Origin: Gnetum montanum
Taxonomy: Eukaryota > Streptophyta > Gnetopsida > Gnetales > Gnetaceae
Length of the DNA: 64,000 bases
NCBI GenBank assembly: GCA_015680685.1
Contig: MNCI01004643.1
Span: 496,294 to 560,293 of the forward strand
Direction of reading: 5' to 3'
Of the stretch, positions 32,536 through 43,885 are shown one piece after another. The translations under genes were made by a program, and so were the position numbers. Position 1 is the first letter of the stretch, and every line of letters begins with the position of its first letter. A model generated the notes under the pieces. The model saw nothing but the letters and a program-made list of their open reading frames with translations. It was not told the DNA's origin and did not search any database.

Positions 32536-34640
32536 TGTACCGTCTGAAATCGTCGGTGCAAGCTAGAACATTACGGGCACCGAAAGATTCACAGACAAGC
32601 ACAACAGACCTTGCCTCTGCTTGAGGGCAAGCTAGAAATAGACAAAGGCAGAGTCCCTTGGATGGTCCACACGCGGATCAAATAAGAACTTCCACAATGT
32701 TTGCCGCTACAACACGTTGGATTATACGTAAACTACAACTAAATGTAAACTAGTACGAAATGTACAGAAAATGTAAACGAGCGTAAACATAGAAAACAAT
32801 GTAAACTGTAACAAAATTTGGCCAAATGTATTAAATGTATTGAAAAAGAGTGTGTACAAAGCACCGGTCTGTACACAATTGTGGATCTACACAAGGAGGA
32901 CGTATAGCCCCGGTTGATGAGGATGGGTGATGACAACTACTGGGAATTTCTGCAGGCACAGCATGAATGTTGTATGCTCAGCGTGCAGGATGTATGCCTA
33001 GCATGTGAGATCTGTGCTTCCATGCGCTATGTGTAAAAATGATCCACTTTTCCAACCTCGCCCAAACCGACCCCTATTTAGTCAAAAATTGGGGCTTTTA
33101 TATGATCTTAGAGCATGGAATTCGGATCTAGAGTGGGATGATTGGCTATGGGAGGTGAAATGTATAGATCTGAAGACAAGTGGGGCATTGACCAGTGTGA
33201 AAGATTAAAATTTTACAATTGTACAGCATGAACATTTTCTAGTTCACACGCTGGGCATGCAGACCCTCAGCGTGTGAACTTTCATGCCACAAAAAATGAA
33301 TGAATGATAGTTGTACAACAGATTTCATGGTTCTATCCTATAGATCTGAGCTTTGGCATTCTATTTCTATCTTTAGCATGTCATTCAGAGCTTCATTATG
33401 TCTTGGCATGTCCGTAGAGCTTCCAGCGTGTGAGTTTGGGCATATGGCATGTTTCTGTACCCTCATACGCTGAGCGTATACGCTCCATACGCTAAACAGC
33501 AGGTGGTTAAGTGGGAAATGGATTGACCTATATTTTGATATCTGAAGCTAGTTTTGACCATGGATCTGGATTCCTAATGTCGTGAGGATGTTTCTTGTCA
33601 AATTTGGGCTCATTTGGCCTTGATTTGGTAGGGTTTTAAGAGGCCTGAAGTTGAGCATGTTGGCCACACTCTGGGCGTATAGGCCAACATGTGAGCCTGA
33701 AAACTGCAATTTAGGAATCAGATATGGTATGCCGAGATATGTACACTAATCCTGGAGTCATGGTGGTCCTCCAAGTTGTCCAAGAGTTGATTTTGACTTC
33801 TTTTCGATGGAGTTTTGGGCTCATCTCTGAGGTGCATGCTGACTGTACACTAGGCATATACGCTGGGCATATAGGCCAGTGTGTGAGGCCAAAAATGATA
33901 CTTTTGATGCCAAAATGGAATTTTTTGAAGCCTTTGATGATGTATCCTTTATTCCCATGTCCCAAGGATTAAGCCCATGCCAAAAAATTACCTGAAAGTG
34001 CCTGTTTGACCTTGTCCTTGGTGCCACACGCTGGGCGTGCAGGATGTACATCCTTAGTGTGTGAACTTAAAAGTGCACGATTTCAAGTCAAAACTTGATT
34101 TTTTTGAGCCCATGATGATGCCTAATAATTTCCCTATCTCTGCAAGTTGATGCCTTGTGAAAATATTACTCCAAAGTGCCTGTATTGGGTCACCTTTGAA
34201 GTCATACGCTAGGCGTGTGAGCCAACGTGTAGGCAGGAAATGACCTGTTTGGTACCCAAAATTTGATTGTTAGGAGCCTGAGACCTTCTAGGGACCTTTG
34301 GGAAGGTCCTGGGGAGTCTAGACCTTCGATTTTGGCCTATTTTGATGAGTTTTTGAGGCTCAAAAGTTGCTCCACGTTGGGCCATACGCTGGGCATGTAT
34401 AGGCTCACGTACAAGATGCATACTTGGTGAAAACCAAGTATTTTGAGCTCAAAATTTGCTAGGTTTGATGCCAGATGTCACTGTAGTATTTTTTGGATCC
34501 TAGAGAACCATTTCTTGCTTAGTTTGACTCTATTTGAAGCTATCTATGAGGTCCTCAAGCTTCAGTCATGCTGGGGAGCATCATGACTTAGCTCAATTCT
34601 TGTTGGAGAAGTGCTAAGTTCATAATTTTGTGGTGTTTCA
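32536..34640 (-). repeat. 5' LTR of element F
   Basis: Runs from GTGTTTCA at 34640 to TGTACCGTC at 32536. It is colinear with 13612-15719, with a length difference of only 3 bp. Substitutions between the two are mainly transitions, often CpG to TpG or CpA. Confidence 0.92.
33096..33102 (-). promoter_or_regulatory. TATA box, 5' LTR of F
   Basis: TATAAAA on the minus strand (CATATAAAAGCCCC), identical in the other LTR. This would be the start region for the genomic RNA of F. Confidence 0.55.
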
Positions 34641-34645
34641 ACTTC
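34641..34645. repeat. target-site duplication of element F, right copy
   Basis: ACTTC, identical to 13607-13611. Confidence 0.92.
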
Positions 34646-36173
34646 AAGATGGACCAATATTGTCATTACTACTAATTGGCTAGTCATAGTATAGAAAACT
34701 TTCATGCTTTGTAAGATGACCTCCAGAGAATGATAAAATGTGGCCAATTGGTGATTAACATGGTGAGTCAATCCAGCACAAATGATGTCTCCTATGTCAT
34801 AAATTCCATTAGCATAGGTGGTAAGTCTAAACCCACACAACAACCTTTTGTGATCTATGTGCCTTGCAACAAGGTAAGGGTCCCCTCCGCCTCCACAAGT
34901 AAGAGGCCTTCCTTTGTTATCAAAGTGCCACCTCGGGCACCCACAACACCCTTTATGGTAAAACTTCCATAGTAATCGTCTGCTAAGACATTAAACTGGC
35001 ATGATGCAACAACAACTAATTAGCAACATTTTTTTATCAAGGTGCCACAATAATTTGACCATACAACAAGTCCACCTAAATCATCATTTTTCATAAGGGT
35101 GCCACAACATGACAGACCCTCACCTACCCAAAGCCAACAGTAAGCAATGTCTTAATTTCTCCTCCCTCAAGGGTTGACCCCACTAGCAACCAGAGTTGGC
35201 TTACCAAATGGAAATGTAAGAAGACAAATGAGCAACTCACAACCCTCATGGCCAAAGCAAAAGCCACAACTAACAAGCAACAACTAAACACTGGGACCCC
35301 TTCCCCCAAGCAGGTCAAGCAAACCAAGCCCAAGTCCCCTCTACGAGAGATCTATCTCTCAAGCCACATGGAGGAAATCAAGGCCAACACAATAGCTAAT
35401 GACAAGGACTTTGTAGCTGCACTAACCCAAGTGAAACAAAAACTCAAGCAAAATAACACAACATTGAGTTTGTACAACCTGGTCATGACCTCATCTACTC
35501 ACTGCCAAGCATTGGCCTAGATCTTGGAATCCATTCCTATTGTGGAGGACATCCCTGCAGATGAGGCATCCATACATGCAATAATGTTGCCCCCTACACC
35601 ACAAGAATCGCATTCAACATCCCTAGTATTCCATGACAATGTAGTCAAAGTCACCCCCAAACGAGGGGAGGTTACTATAGCTCCACTATCCATTAGCATT
35701 CGTGTTGGGTAGTGCATAGTTCGCAAAGTGCATGTCGATGATGGTGCAACAACAAATGTAGTCCTGTACTTTGTCATTGACAAACTAGGTCTAGCAGATG
35801 AAATTAGGCCAACCAAAGCCACATGTCTAAAATCCTTCAACAGATCACGTGTCACAATCAGGGGTACAATCAACTTAGCCTTTGTGGTAGGAGAGCAATT
35901 CCCCACTAGGGTAGATTTCACAATCATAGAGGAGATGCTAGGTTTCAACATGATTCTAGACAGGCCTTGGCTAGCCCAACTAAGGGCCATCTCCTCTCGC
36001 ATCCACCAAGAAATCCACCTTCCATATGAATGTGGTCAAGTTATCATCCATGGTGATAACGCTTCCTCTTCGACCATGTATGACATAGACATGGTGCAAG
36101 TTTTGAAAGAGGAGTTTCTTGGTGGTACACCTACGACAACTAATGTAGCACCTAAGGCTAACACACTTGAATG
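34646..36173 (+). pseudogene. gag C-terminus and protease of element E (after F)
   Basis: Directly after F the gag continues with FKMDQYCHYY, a decayed form of the C-H-H-C knuckle (F has FRLDRFCEYHQHNGHGTDFC), then DDLQRMIKCGQL. Short PFVIYVP, PSFVIKVP and PFMVKLP motifs follow. From 35248 to 36173 one frame stays open except for two TAG codons: the conserved linker DFVAALTQVKQKLKQNNTTLSLYNL, then the protease with VHVDDGATTNVV, LKSFNRSRVTIRGTINLAF, FNMILDRPWLAQL and IHQEIHLPYE. The active-site DDG is intact, while the Gly of ILGRPWL is Asp. No RT follows, which makes E gag-pro only. Confidence 0.85.
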
Positions 36174-36477
36174 AGTGGTTGAAGCAAACAGCCTCCTAGA
36201 GGATCCTAAACCTTGCACACCTCCTAATCCACATCAAGTTAGGATACAACTACATGATTAAGACTTTTCTTTGGCCAAAAACACATTATGCACCAGTTCA
36301 CCCCTTGCCTCCATTAGTCATGCATTTTTGGTTTTTTCTTGGGTTGCATTTGTTCATGAATCTACATTTCACCTACTTGCCTATTTTACATGCTACTTTG
36401 CTTTTTTTATGCATTTCTACTTTGTTTACACATCCATCTACTTAGCTTATGCATTGCATTTTAAAAAACTACAAAAA

Positions 36478-36560
36478 CACATGGCCCAGAAAGGCCTTAA
36501 ACTAGCCTATGGCCCGAAAAGGCCTTAAACTAGCCTACAACCCGAAATGGCCTAAAACTA
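36478..36560 (-). repeat. mini-hairpin repeats after protease of E
   Basis: Three units read in the opposite orientation to the window (GGCCC-AGAAA-GGCC, GGCCC-GAAAA-GGCC and a CCC-GAAAT-GGCC variant), each followed by TTAAACTAGCC or similar. Relative to the sense of E they have the same orientation and place as the arrays in F and G. Confidence 0.75.
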
Positions 36561-37704
36561 TCACTTTTTTCATTACTTTCCTTTCATTCATCCATTTTAA
36601 CTCTTTAGCATCATCACCTCCCATCATTTCGGTGATTCTTTAGGAGCACTTGCCATTAGTGTGGCATTTAGAAGACTTGCAGCATCATCGCTTTGGACTT
36701 TCATCAACTTCTTGAGCACTTGCAACTAGCACAACATTTGACACATTTGTAGCATTTTCACAGTTTTGCACTTGCGGCATCTTCACATATGGCATTTGCA
36801 CTTACATTTCACATTTTATGGTTTTCTTGTCCTCTCTAAGTTGTGTTTTCAGGATGAAGCCTTGGAGGTGGTCGTGCAAAGGTGCATCCCATCACAAAGG
36901 CAAGTCACCACATTGCTTTGATGTGCATGATTGAACTAGTTGAGCCACTCAAGAGTGCACATCCCCCTTATCCTTGTTACAGCATATGCACATCCATTCC
37001 TTCATCCCAATATCCTCTCATCCCCCCATAATCATGATTTCACACTCTTATGATGCATACACACTGTGACACACATGGCATTCTCTTCATATCAATCATT
37101 GAACCCACGGTCAATGTAACACAACTCATCCCGAGGAGGAAACACCTTTCCTACAAATGCAATGTGGATGCATCAAAACAAATCCCATCTTCTCAATGGT
37201 AAAATTCAAGCTAGTATTTAGTGGTAAGTGAACCCCAAATAAGGTTTTCCTCATAGTGAAAAAAAAAGTTACAGCTAGTATTCAGTAGTAAGTTGAACCC
37301 AAAGAAGGTTCACCTCATATCAAAAAGAAAAAGAAAAAATTCAACAATGTTGTAGCTTTGTAATTGGCTCATCCTTATATCAACTTTGACCATCCCATTA
37401 GTACTTTGATGAAAGGTCAACGTTTTAGGGGAAAGCTACTTCATGCCATGGTCACCATTAGCCATGTTGACTCCATGTTTTACATCATGATCCACTATTT
37501 GCATTTCATTTCCATAGTTTGCATTTCATCTTCTTAGCATTGCCTATACCCCTTGTCCCTCAGCATAACCTTATTCTCATAGCACTCTTGAACATGGCAA
37601 AATGATATCTGATCTTCTATTGATGAGTGATCTTTCTGGCATGTCTATTGTGGTGTTTTATAATTCTTTGTCGACATCTCTCGGGAAACTCCTCCAAATG
37701 TCAA
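36561..37704 (+). other. 3' region of element E
   Basis: No RT, integrase or other known protein is visible. At 37205-37335 a unit of about 65 bp is duplicated (AGCTAGTATTTAGTGGTAAG / AGCTAGTATTCAGTAGTAAG, each ending in an A-rich run). Confidence 0.55.
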
Positions 37705-37718
37705 CAAAGAGGGACCAT
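37705..37718 (+). other. polypurine tract of element E
   Basis: CAAAGAGGGACCAT directly before the right LTR. It is nearly the same as the tract of F and G (CAAAGAGGGGCCAA). Confidence 0.85.
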
Positions 37719-38879
37719 TGAAACACCACAAAATTTTGGGTCTCAGCATCTCGACTGCAAATTTGGCTAAGTGTCAAAATAGTGACACTTTTCCTATATT
37801 TTTACAAGTATTGAGTGTAGCTGACACCAAACTGCCAGACTTGAAAAATTATTTTTTAAGTGTTAGGATGATGGCACTTTCTGTAGCACCCTGCTACGCT
37901 ATGTAGCATAGCATAGCATAGCACACTAACATGCTACAGTGCAACTCCCTGCTATGCTATGTAGTGTAGCATAGCATAGCACATTGCCACGCTACAATGC
38001 AGTGTAGTGCTACAGTGCAACACCCTGCTATACTATGTAACGCTACAGTGTAACACCTAGAGCTATAGTGCAGCATAGCGCTACAGTGCAACAACCGGCG
38101 CCACAGTGTAACATTTTGTTATGCTATAGTGTAGCACCTGATCAGAATTTTGGGCTAATCTTAGCCCTATAAATACCCCTGTGCCTTATTTCGGAAGGGG
38201 GGTTGGCTTTTATTTTTCACCAAGGAGGTAGTTGGCACTTCCATTTGGAATTTTGGCACTTTGGCATTTTGGCACCTATCTCTGTAGGTGAACAAGACCT
38301 AGAGCACACCATACCAACACAGAAGCACATCAACATCATGCAGTATACTGCAATCCTATTGTAGCTTTATACAACATCACATAGTACACTGTGGCTACTG
38401 ACTTATCAGGCATAATTCATCATAGTGAGCACCAGACTTCATAGTCCAACACCACTGAGACTGTGATTGCACTCCAACTGCACCTATTATACACTCTGTA
38501 TACATGTATGAATTAGTTATGTTCCCTTTTTTTGGGCAGTGCATCTTCCCATTTAGATTCTTTTTTTGTCTAATTATAGCATTTATTTTTTGGCATTGTC
38601 AAGCATTCAATCATGTCCACTATCCCGTGACATGCTTTATCATGTTTCTAATATTGTGCACATTAAGTTTTCTTTTATTTTACCATCAGGTGTTCCATTC
38701 AAAAGCATTCTTTGTAAAAAGGGTTATTGTACACCAATTAAGTCCATGTCTGATTGACTAGACTATTTAGGACACCATGAATCCAATTTCTCTAACATGG
38801 CCCTCACGTGGATCCGAGGTTAGGCTGTATGCCGAAGACCTTTTGGTGTTTCTATCCACTGATATTTTCTATTGCTACA
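37719..38879 (+). repeat. 3' LTR of element E
   Basis: Starts TGAAACACCACAAAATTTTG and ends TTGCTACA, followed by ACCAT (38880-38884), the second copy of the target-site duplication. The palindrome array at 37885-38140 is shorter than in the left LTR, which accounts for most of the 90-bp length difference. Confidence 0.92.
38168..38175 (+). promoter_or_regulatory. TATA box, 3' LTR of E
   Basis: CCCTATAAATACCCC, same sequence and place as in the left LTR. Confidence 0.7.
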
Positions 38880-38884
38880 ACCAT
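38880..38884. repeat. target-site duplication of element E, right copy
   Basis: ACCAT, identical to 10148-10152. Only 15 bp separate it from the first LTR of G. Confidence 0.9.
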
Positions 38885-38899
38885 CACTCATTTTTAAGT

Positions 38900-40493
38900 T
38901 GTGTTGACCGAAATTGTCAGCGTGAAGTTGGAAGGAAAAACACACGCCAAAAGATCGACGGAGAGACACAGCCGACCCTGCCTTCATATGAGGGAAGCTA
39001 GAAAAGAAAAACAAAGGTAGAGTGCCTTGGATGGTATGCACACAAATCAACCAAGGACTTCCTCGAGCATAAGCTATGGCTTGCATTGTGGTTACTGTAA
39101 CTGGTGACATACGAAATGTAAACAGAACTTGAAACTGCAATTGCAAATACAAAAGCATAAAAATGAATTTAAAACAAAGTGAACAATATAATGGTAGGAG
39201 AAATGTACTATATTGTATTACTTAGAATGAATGTGCACCAGTCAAAGCATAGCTACGCTTGTGGATGGAAAGTCAAGCACTAAGCCCTGAGGTGATGTGT
39301 TCAAAGATGCTTGGATGCTAAGAGTCACGTGCGTCTGAGTGTCCAAAGTTGCTAGTTAGTGTTTCATAACCCCTCAACCTTCAAAATTTTCCACTCCCCA
39401 TTTATGTGAGTGGACAAGGTATTTATAAGATTTGGCTCAACTCAGGTATGGAATTCATGGATGAGATCAATGGCTGAGAGATGAGAGGAAAATAGATTGT
39501 GTGACAGGTGTTCGATGGACAGCTACGTGTGAACTGGACGTGCGTAGGTAGGCTACGTTCTTAATTGGATGCACTGTATCTTACAACGTGTGCTGGCTTA
39601 CGCAAGCTAGCTTATGCCCATAGAAGCATATACAATTTAGAGCATAAGAGCTAGACAAGCTCACAAATGATGAAAATTTACAATGAAATGATAATGTACA
39701 ATAAGAGAAATTGATTTCGACTCACTTGGAACTTTTCGATCATTGAATTGACTACTGCAGGATGTCGATGTGAGTGGTTTTGTGGTTGTTTGAGGCATCT
39801 CTATTTCACCAAAGCTTCCAGCGTGAGTTTATTGTCTTGGCGTGTCCTCAGTGTGTGTTTGGCATGCTTTTGACTAAGTGTGATTAGTACTCACCCTATA
39901 CTCATGTTGTAGTCACACTGCCAGCGTGACCTCAACATAACTAAGAAAAATAACACATTTCACACCAATTTTTGATCTTTGAAGCATGTTTCTTGAGTAC
40001 AATAGTTGCCTAGTTATGTTTGACCCTAAGAATGATCTACAAGTCAAAAACTGAGCTTGGATATGCCTTGTTTTGCATCACTTTTGGTAGCTCATGCTAT
40101 TGTCATGCTACCAGCGTGACCTACAAAAACTTAGTGACTTTGGACCAGAAATCTGGAATTCTGGAGGTTGGGACTTGAGGTAGGCATCAATGAACCCTGA
40201 GGACGACTTGCACCATTGAAATCAAACTGCTCTAACTTGATTCTCAGGCATTTTGGAGTTGGTCATGTTGTGGTCATGCTGCCAGCATGAGCTGTAATAA
40301 CTTCATAATTTTAGACTTAAAATCTAAAATTCTGGAGGCTGGGACTTCAGGTAGGCATCAATGAACCTTGAGGACGACTTGCACCTTTGAAATCAAACCA
40401 TTTTGACTTCGTTTTGAGGCTCTTAGATTTGGTCACGCTGGACTCACGTTGCTAGCATGACCTTAGCATGACCACAACGTGACTTACATGCCT
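38900..40493 (-). repeat. first LTR of G, truncated
   Basis: Colinear with the other two LTRs from TGTGTTGACCGAAATTGTC, but it stops near GACTTACATGCCTTA. The last about 110 bp, including the CACC(A)CTAATTTTGG end, are absent. The junction with the primer-site remnant follows directly. Confidence 0.85.
39420..39427 (-). promoter_or_regulatory. TATA box, first LTR of G
   Basis: TATAAATA on the minus strand, also present at 41058-41065 and 49461-49468 in the other two LTRs. In each case CACGCTGCCAGCGTG-type palindromes lie upstream. Confidence 0.65.
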
Positions 40494-40511
40494 TAGAGTA
40501 TCATGTAAATT

Positions 40512-40530
40512 GGCCCTGCTTCTAGCACCA
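40512..40530 (-). other. orphan primer-binding site between LTR 1 and LTR 2 of G
   Basis: TGGTGCTAGAAGCAGGGCC on the minus strand next to LTR 2. It shows that LTR 2 once served as the 5' LTR of an element body that is now gone except for about 40 bp. Confidence 0.8.
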
Positions 40531-40536
40531 ATTTAC

Positions 40537-42252
40537 TATGTTGACTGAAATTGTCAACATGAGGATGGAAGGGAAAAAAACACAGAAAGATCGTCGGAGA
40601 GACACAACCAACCCTGCCTTCATGTGAGGGCAAGCTAGAAAAGAAAAAAATGAAGGTAGAATGCCTTAGATGGTCTACACGTAAATCAACCAAGGACTTC
40701 CCTGAGCGTAAGGTATGGCTTACGTTGGGGTTACTGTAACTGGTGACGTATGAAATGTAAACAGAACTTGAAACTGCGATTGCAAATACCGAAGCATAAA
40801 AAAGAATTTAAAATAGAGTAAACAATATAATGGTAGGAAAAATGAATTGTATTGTATTGATTAGAATGAATGTACACCGGTCAAAGCATAGCTGCACGTG
40901 TGGATGGTAAGTTAAGTGCTAACCCCTAGGGTGATATGTTCAAAGATGCTTGGATGTTAAGAGTCACATGCACCTGAGCATCCAAAGTTTCTAGTTAGTT
41001 TTTTCTAAGCCCTCAACCTTCAAAATTGCCCATTCCCATTTATGTGAGTGGATAGGGTATTTATAATATTTGGCTCAACTTAGGTGTGGAATTCATGGAT
41101 GAGATCAATGGCTGAGAGATGAGAGGAAAAAGGATCGTGTGATAGGTGTTTGATGGACAGCTACGTGTGAATTGGATGTGCGTAGGTAGGCTACGTTCCT
41201 GAATGGATGTACTATATCTTACAACATGTGCTGGCTTAAGCAAGCTAGCTTACGCCAATAGAAGCATATACAATTTGGAGTGTAAGAGCTGGAAAAGCTC
41301 ACAAATGATGAAAATTTACAATGAAATGATAATGTACAAAAAGAGAAATTGATTTCGACTTGCATGGAACTTCTCGATCCCTAAATTGACTATTGTAGGA
41401 TGTCGATGTGAGTGGTTTTGTGGCTATTTGAGGCATCTTTGTTTCACCAAAGCTTCCAACGTGAGTTTATTTTGTGTTAGTGTGTGTTTGGTGTGCTTTT
41501 GACTGAGCATGACCAGTACTCACGTTGTACTCATGTTGTACTCACGCTGCCAACATGACCTCAGCATGACCTCAGTGTGACCTCAGCATAACTTGAGAAA
41601 ATTGATACATTTCACACCAATTTTTGATCTTTGAAGCCTATTTCTTGAGTACAATAGTTTCTGGATTGTGTCTAACCCTGAGAATGATCTACAAGTCAAA
41701 AAATGAGATTGTATATGCCTTGTTTTGCACCACTTTTGGTAGCTCACGATGTGGTCACGTTGCTAGCGTGACCTCAGCATGACCTACAAAAACTCAGTGA
41801 GTTTGATCCTGAAGTCTAGAATTCTGGCAGCTGGGACTCTAGGTAGGCATCAACGAACCCTGTGGATGACTTGAACCATTGAAATCAAACTATTCTAACT
41901 TGATTCTGAGGTGTTTTGAAGTTGGTCACGTTGTGGTCACGCTGCCAGTGTGACCTAAGCATGAGCTGCAAGAAATTCATAATTTTGGACTTGAAATATG
42001 GAATTCTGGAGGCTAGGACTTGAGTTAGGCATCAACAGACCTTGAGGATGACTTGCACCTTTGAAATTAAACTATTTCAACTTAGTTTTGAGGCTCTCAG
42101 AGTTGGTCATGCTGGACTCATGTTGCCACCATGACCTTAGCGTGACCACAGTGTGAGTTACATGACTTAGTCAAATTTTTTCCTCTGCAAAGCTCAAAAG
42201 GGTTTGAGTTATTCTCATTTCAAAGTGTTAGGCCAAAATTAGTGGTGTTTCA
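40537..42252 (-). repeat. second (shared) LTR of G
   Basis: 1716 bp, from GTGTTTCA at 42252 to TATGTTGAC at 40537. It is flanked by a primer site on its left and a polypurine tract on its right, so it acts as the 5' LTR of one body and the 3' LTR of the other. Palindromes of the CACGCTGCCAGCGTGACC type are at about 41530-41590, 41750 and 41935-41955. The TATA box is at 41058-41065. Confidence 0.9.
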
Positions 42253-42266
42253 TTGGCCCCTCTTTG
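42253..42266 (-). other. polypurine tract of element G
   Basis: CAAAGAGGGGCCAA on the minus strand, identical to that of F, adjoining LTR 2. Confidence 0.9.
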
Positions 42267-43380
42267 TTGATGTTTGGAGTAATCCACCCAAGAGGCATCA
42301 ACAAAGAAGTACAAAACACCACAAACAACCAAGTACCAAGCATTGTCCGTCAGCCCCTAGTTGGATGTCATCGCACCATGTTGAAAAGTACATGGGATTG
42401 GGAAAATGTAGTTCAAGATGAAAGGGGATTGGTTATAACCAGGGGGAATCAGGAGTTGATCAAGGGTTATAATTACTTTTGGAATTATGGAAGAGGAATG
42501 CTCTCACGTGAATAAGCCATATTTTTGTTCCTTGTCAGTAGCCAATGTTTAGCAGACTCGGAACCAAGATATAGGAGGTGCATTCTCTGGAAAAATAAGA
42601 TTCTTATAGAGTGTTTATGGGAGCCCATTGTAAGTAGCCAAAGCCATGCGATGATGTGCAACATGATCATTTGAGACACAAGTATAACTATTTTTTCAAG
42701 ACAATTGCCTTCTCGCTTGGAGCTTGTATGAGAAGAGCCAATGACCTTTTGGTCAATGATGTCAACGGGGTCATGAAGACCTTTTCTGTGCATTTTGTTC
42801 TTTGATCTTTTTGTTCTTTTTTTTTGTTTTTTTGAAAGAGCTTACTTTCAATGTTGTACTCGTGCTCATGCACGTGCATTTGTATCATGTATCGTGTATT
42901 GTGTTTTGCGTTGCAACTACTTAGAGAATCACAGTGTGCAACAGTGTATCAAGAGATTTGGGATGAGTAGAATGTATCAATAGGACAAGGGGAACATGAT
43001 TGGGAATAGGGAATGTATTAGGAGATGGGAATGTACTTATGAATGGATTGATTAATGTAGTTGCGTGCATTAGGAAGAATGTGATACCTTGTCATCATGA
43101 TGAAGTGCATCTGTGCATGAACGCCTTAGGAATGTTATCCTGCAAACACAACTCTAAGAAGACAAGAAAACCACAAATGATTCAGTTAACTAAGCACTTT
43201 AAACTTGAAAACAACCAAGGAGATTGAGCCATCATGTGCAATTTCAAAGTAGACAGAATCATGAACAACCTCAGCTTCATCAGGGTCCATGAGATAAACT
43301 ATGCAGCAAGTCTTTGTGGAACACGTACAACCAATTACAACAACATATCTTTTCAAGTATTGCCTGGTCGTTGATGATGT
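42267..43380 (-). other. 3' untranslated region of G
   Basis: Similar in places to 15734-16879 of F. No protein is visible. Short ORFs here are not conserved between the two elements. Confidence 0.5.
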
Positions 43381-43745
43381 CACCATTTTATAGTCTTAGT
43401 GGACTGTTTCAGGTTAGTTTCATGTCATAACCCTTTAGACCGAGCCAGTTTAGCATCGTAGTGGATGATGTAGTGCTAGTTTATAGTCGTAGCAGACTGT
43501 GAAGAGGCAAACCAGTTTATAGTCTTAGTAGACTCTGCATGCTAGTTTTATGTTATGGCAGATAAGTGTGGCAATTTAGTGTCATACCAGATGGAGCTCT
43601 ATGGTGTCAATTTACTATCATGACACCAGGACACTCTATGGTGCTAGTTTTAAGTCATAGCCCCAGGATCGTTTTGTTGTATCAATCTTAGGTTGTGATG
43701 CCAAGATTTTTCTATGGTATCAGTTTTAGGTCATGATGCCAAGAC
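43381..43745 (+). repeat. mini-hairpin repeat array after integrase remnant of G
   Basis: About ten units, among them AGTC-TTAGTG-GACT, AGTC-GTAGCA-GACT, AGTC-TTAGTA-GACT and CATC-GTAGTG-GATG. Position and order correspond to 16880-17245 in F. Confidence 0.75.
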
Positions 43746-43765
43746 CCTTACATACCTCAATTTCA

Positions 43766-43884
43766 TTAAATATAGTACCATTTCAGGTACAGGTGATTTT
43801 TGGAATTAGTGAACTTATTCTCGTCCATGTCAGTAAGTTTGAATGCTCCATACGCCTTGGTGACTAAGTAAGGCCCTTTTCGCC
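43766..43884 (-). pseudogene. integrase C-terminal remnant of G
   Basis: Reads EKGPYLVTKAYGAFKLTDMDENK, then NHLYLKWYYI and a stop, which aligns with the end of F integrase (WEGPYLVTKAYENGVFKLANMEGN, HLYLKPFYV). The rest of integrase, RNase H and RT is deleted. The left-over part ends exactly where a splice donor of the antisense gene begins (43886). Confidence 0.85.
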
Positions 43885-43885
43885 T

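Larger units (their letters stand above)
13612..34640 (-). mobile_element. element F: 21-kb Ogre/Tat-like LTR retrotransposon with an antisense gene
   Basis: F is a full-length minus-strand element inserted into the gag of E. LTRs of 2108 and 2105 bp, primer site, polypurine tract and a perfect ACTTC duplication are all present. Order in its own direction: leader, gag, proline-rich repeats, protease, a 6.5-kb gap holding an antisense intron-containing gene, RT, RNase H, integrase, 3' UTR. The size, the PR/RT gap and the integrase C-terminus suggest the Tat lineage. Ogre elements of that lineage are known for great length and for a spliced intron between PR and RT. In the first 150 bp the two LTRs differ by roughly 10-15% by eye, mostly transitions, so the insertion is old. 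Confidence 0.92.
10153..38879 (+). mobile_element. element E: non-autonomous Tat/Ogre-like LTR retrotransposon, split by F
   Basis: Two direct LTRs (10153-11403 and 37719-38879), TG..CA ends, a primer site after the left LTR, a polypurine tract before the right LTR and a perfect 5-bp duplication (ACCAT) define E. Inside are gag and protease, interrupted by F (13612-34640). Removing F leaves about 7.7 kb. No RT, RNase H or integrase can be seen, so E could not move by itself. Its LTR ends, primer site and polypurine tract resemble those of F and G, while most of its LTR sequence is different. E was therefore probably mobilised by a related full-length element. Confidence 0.9.
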
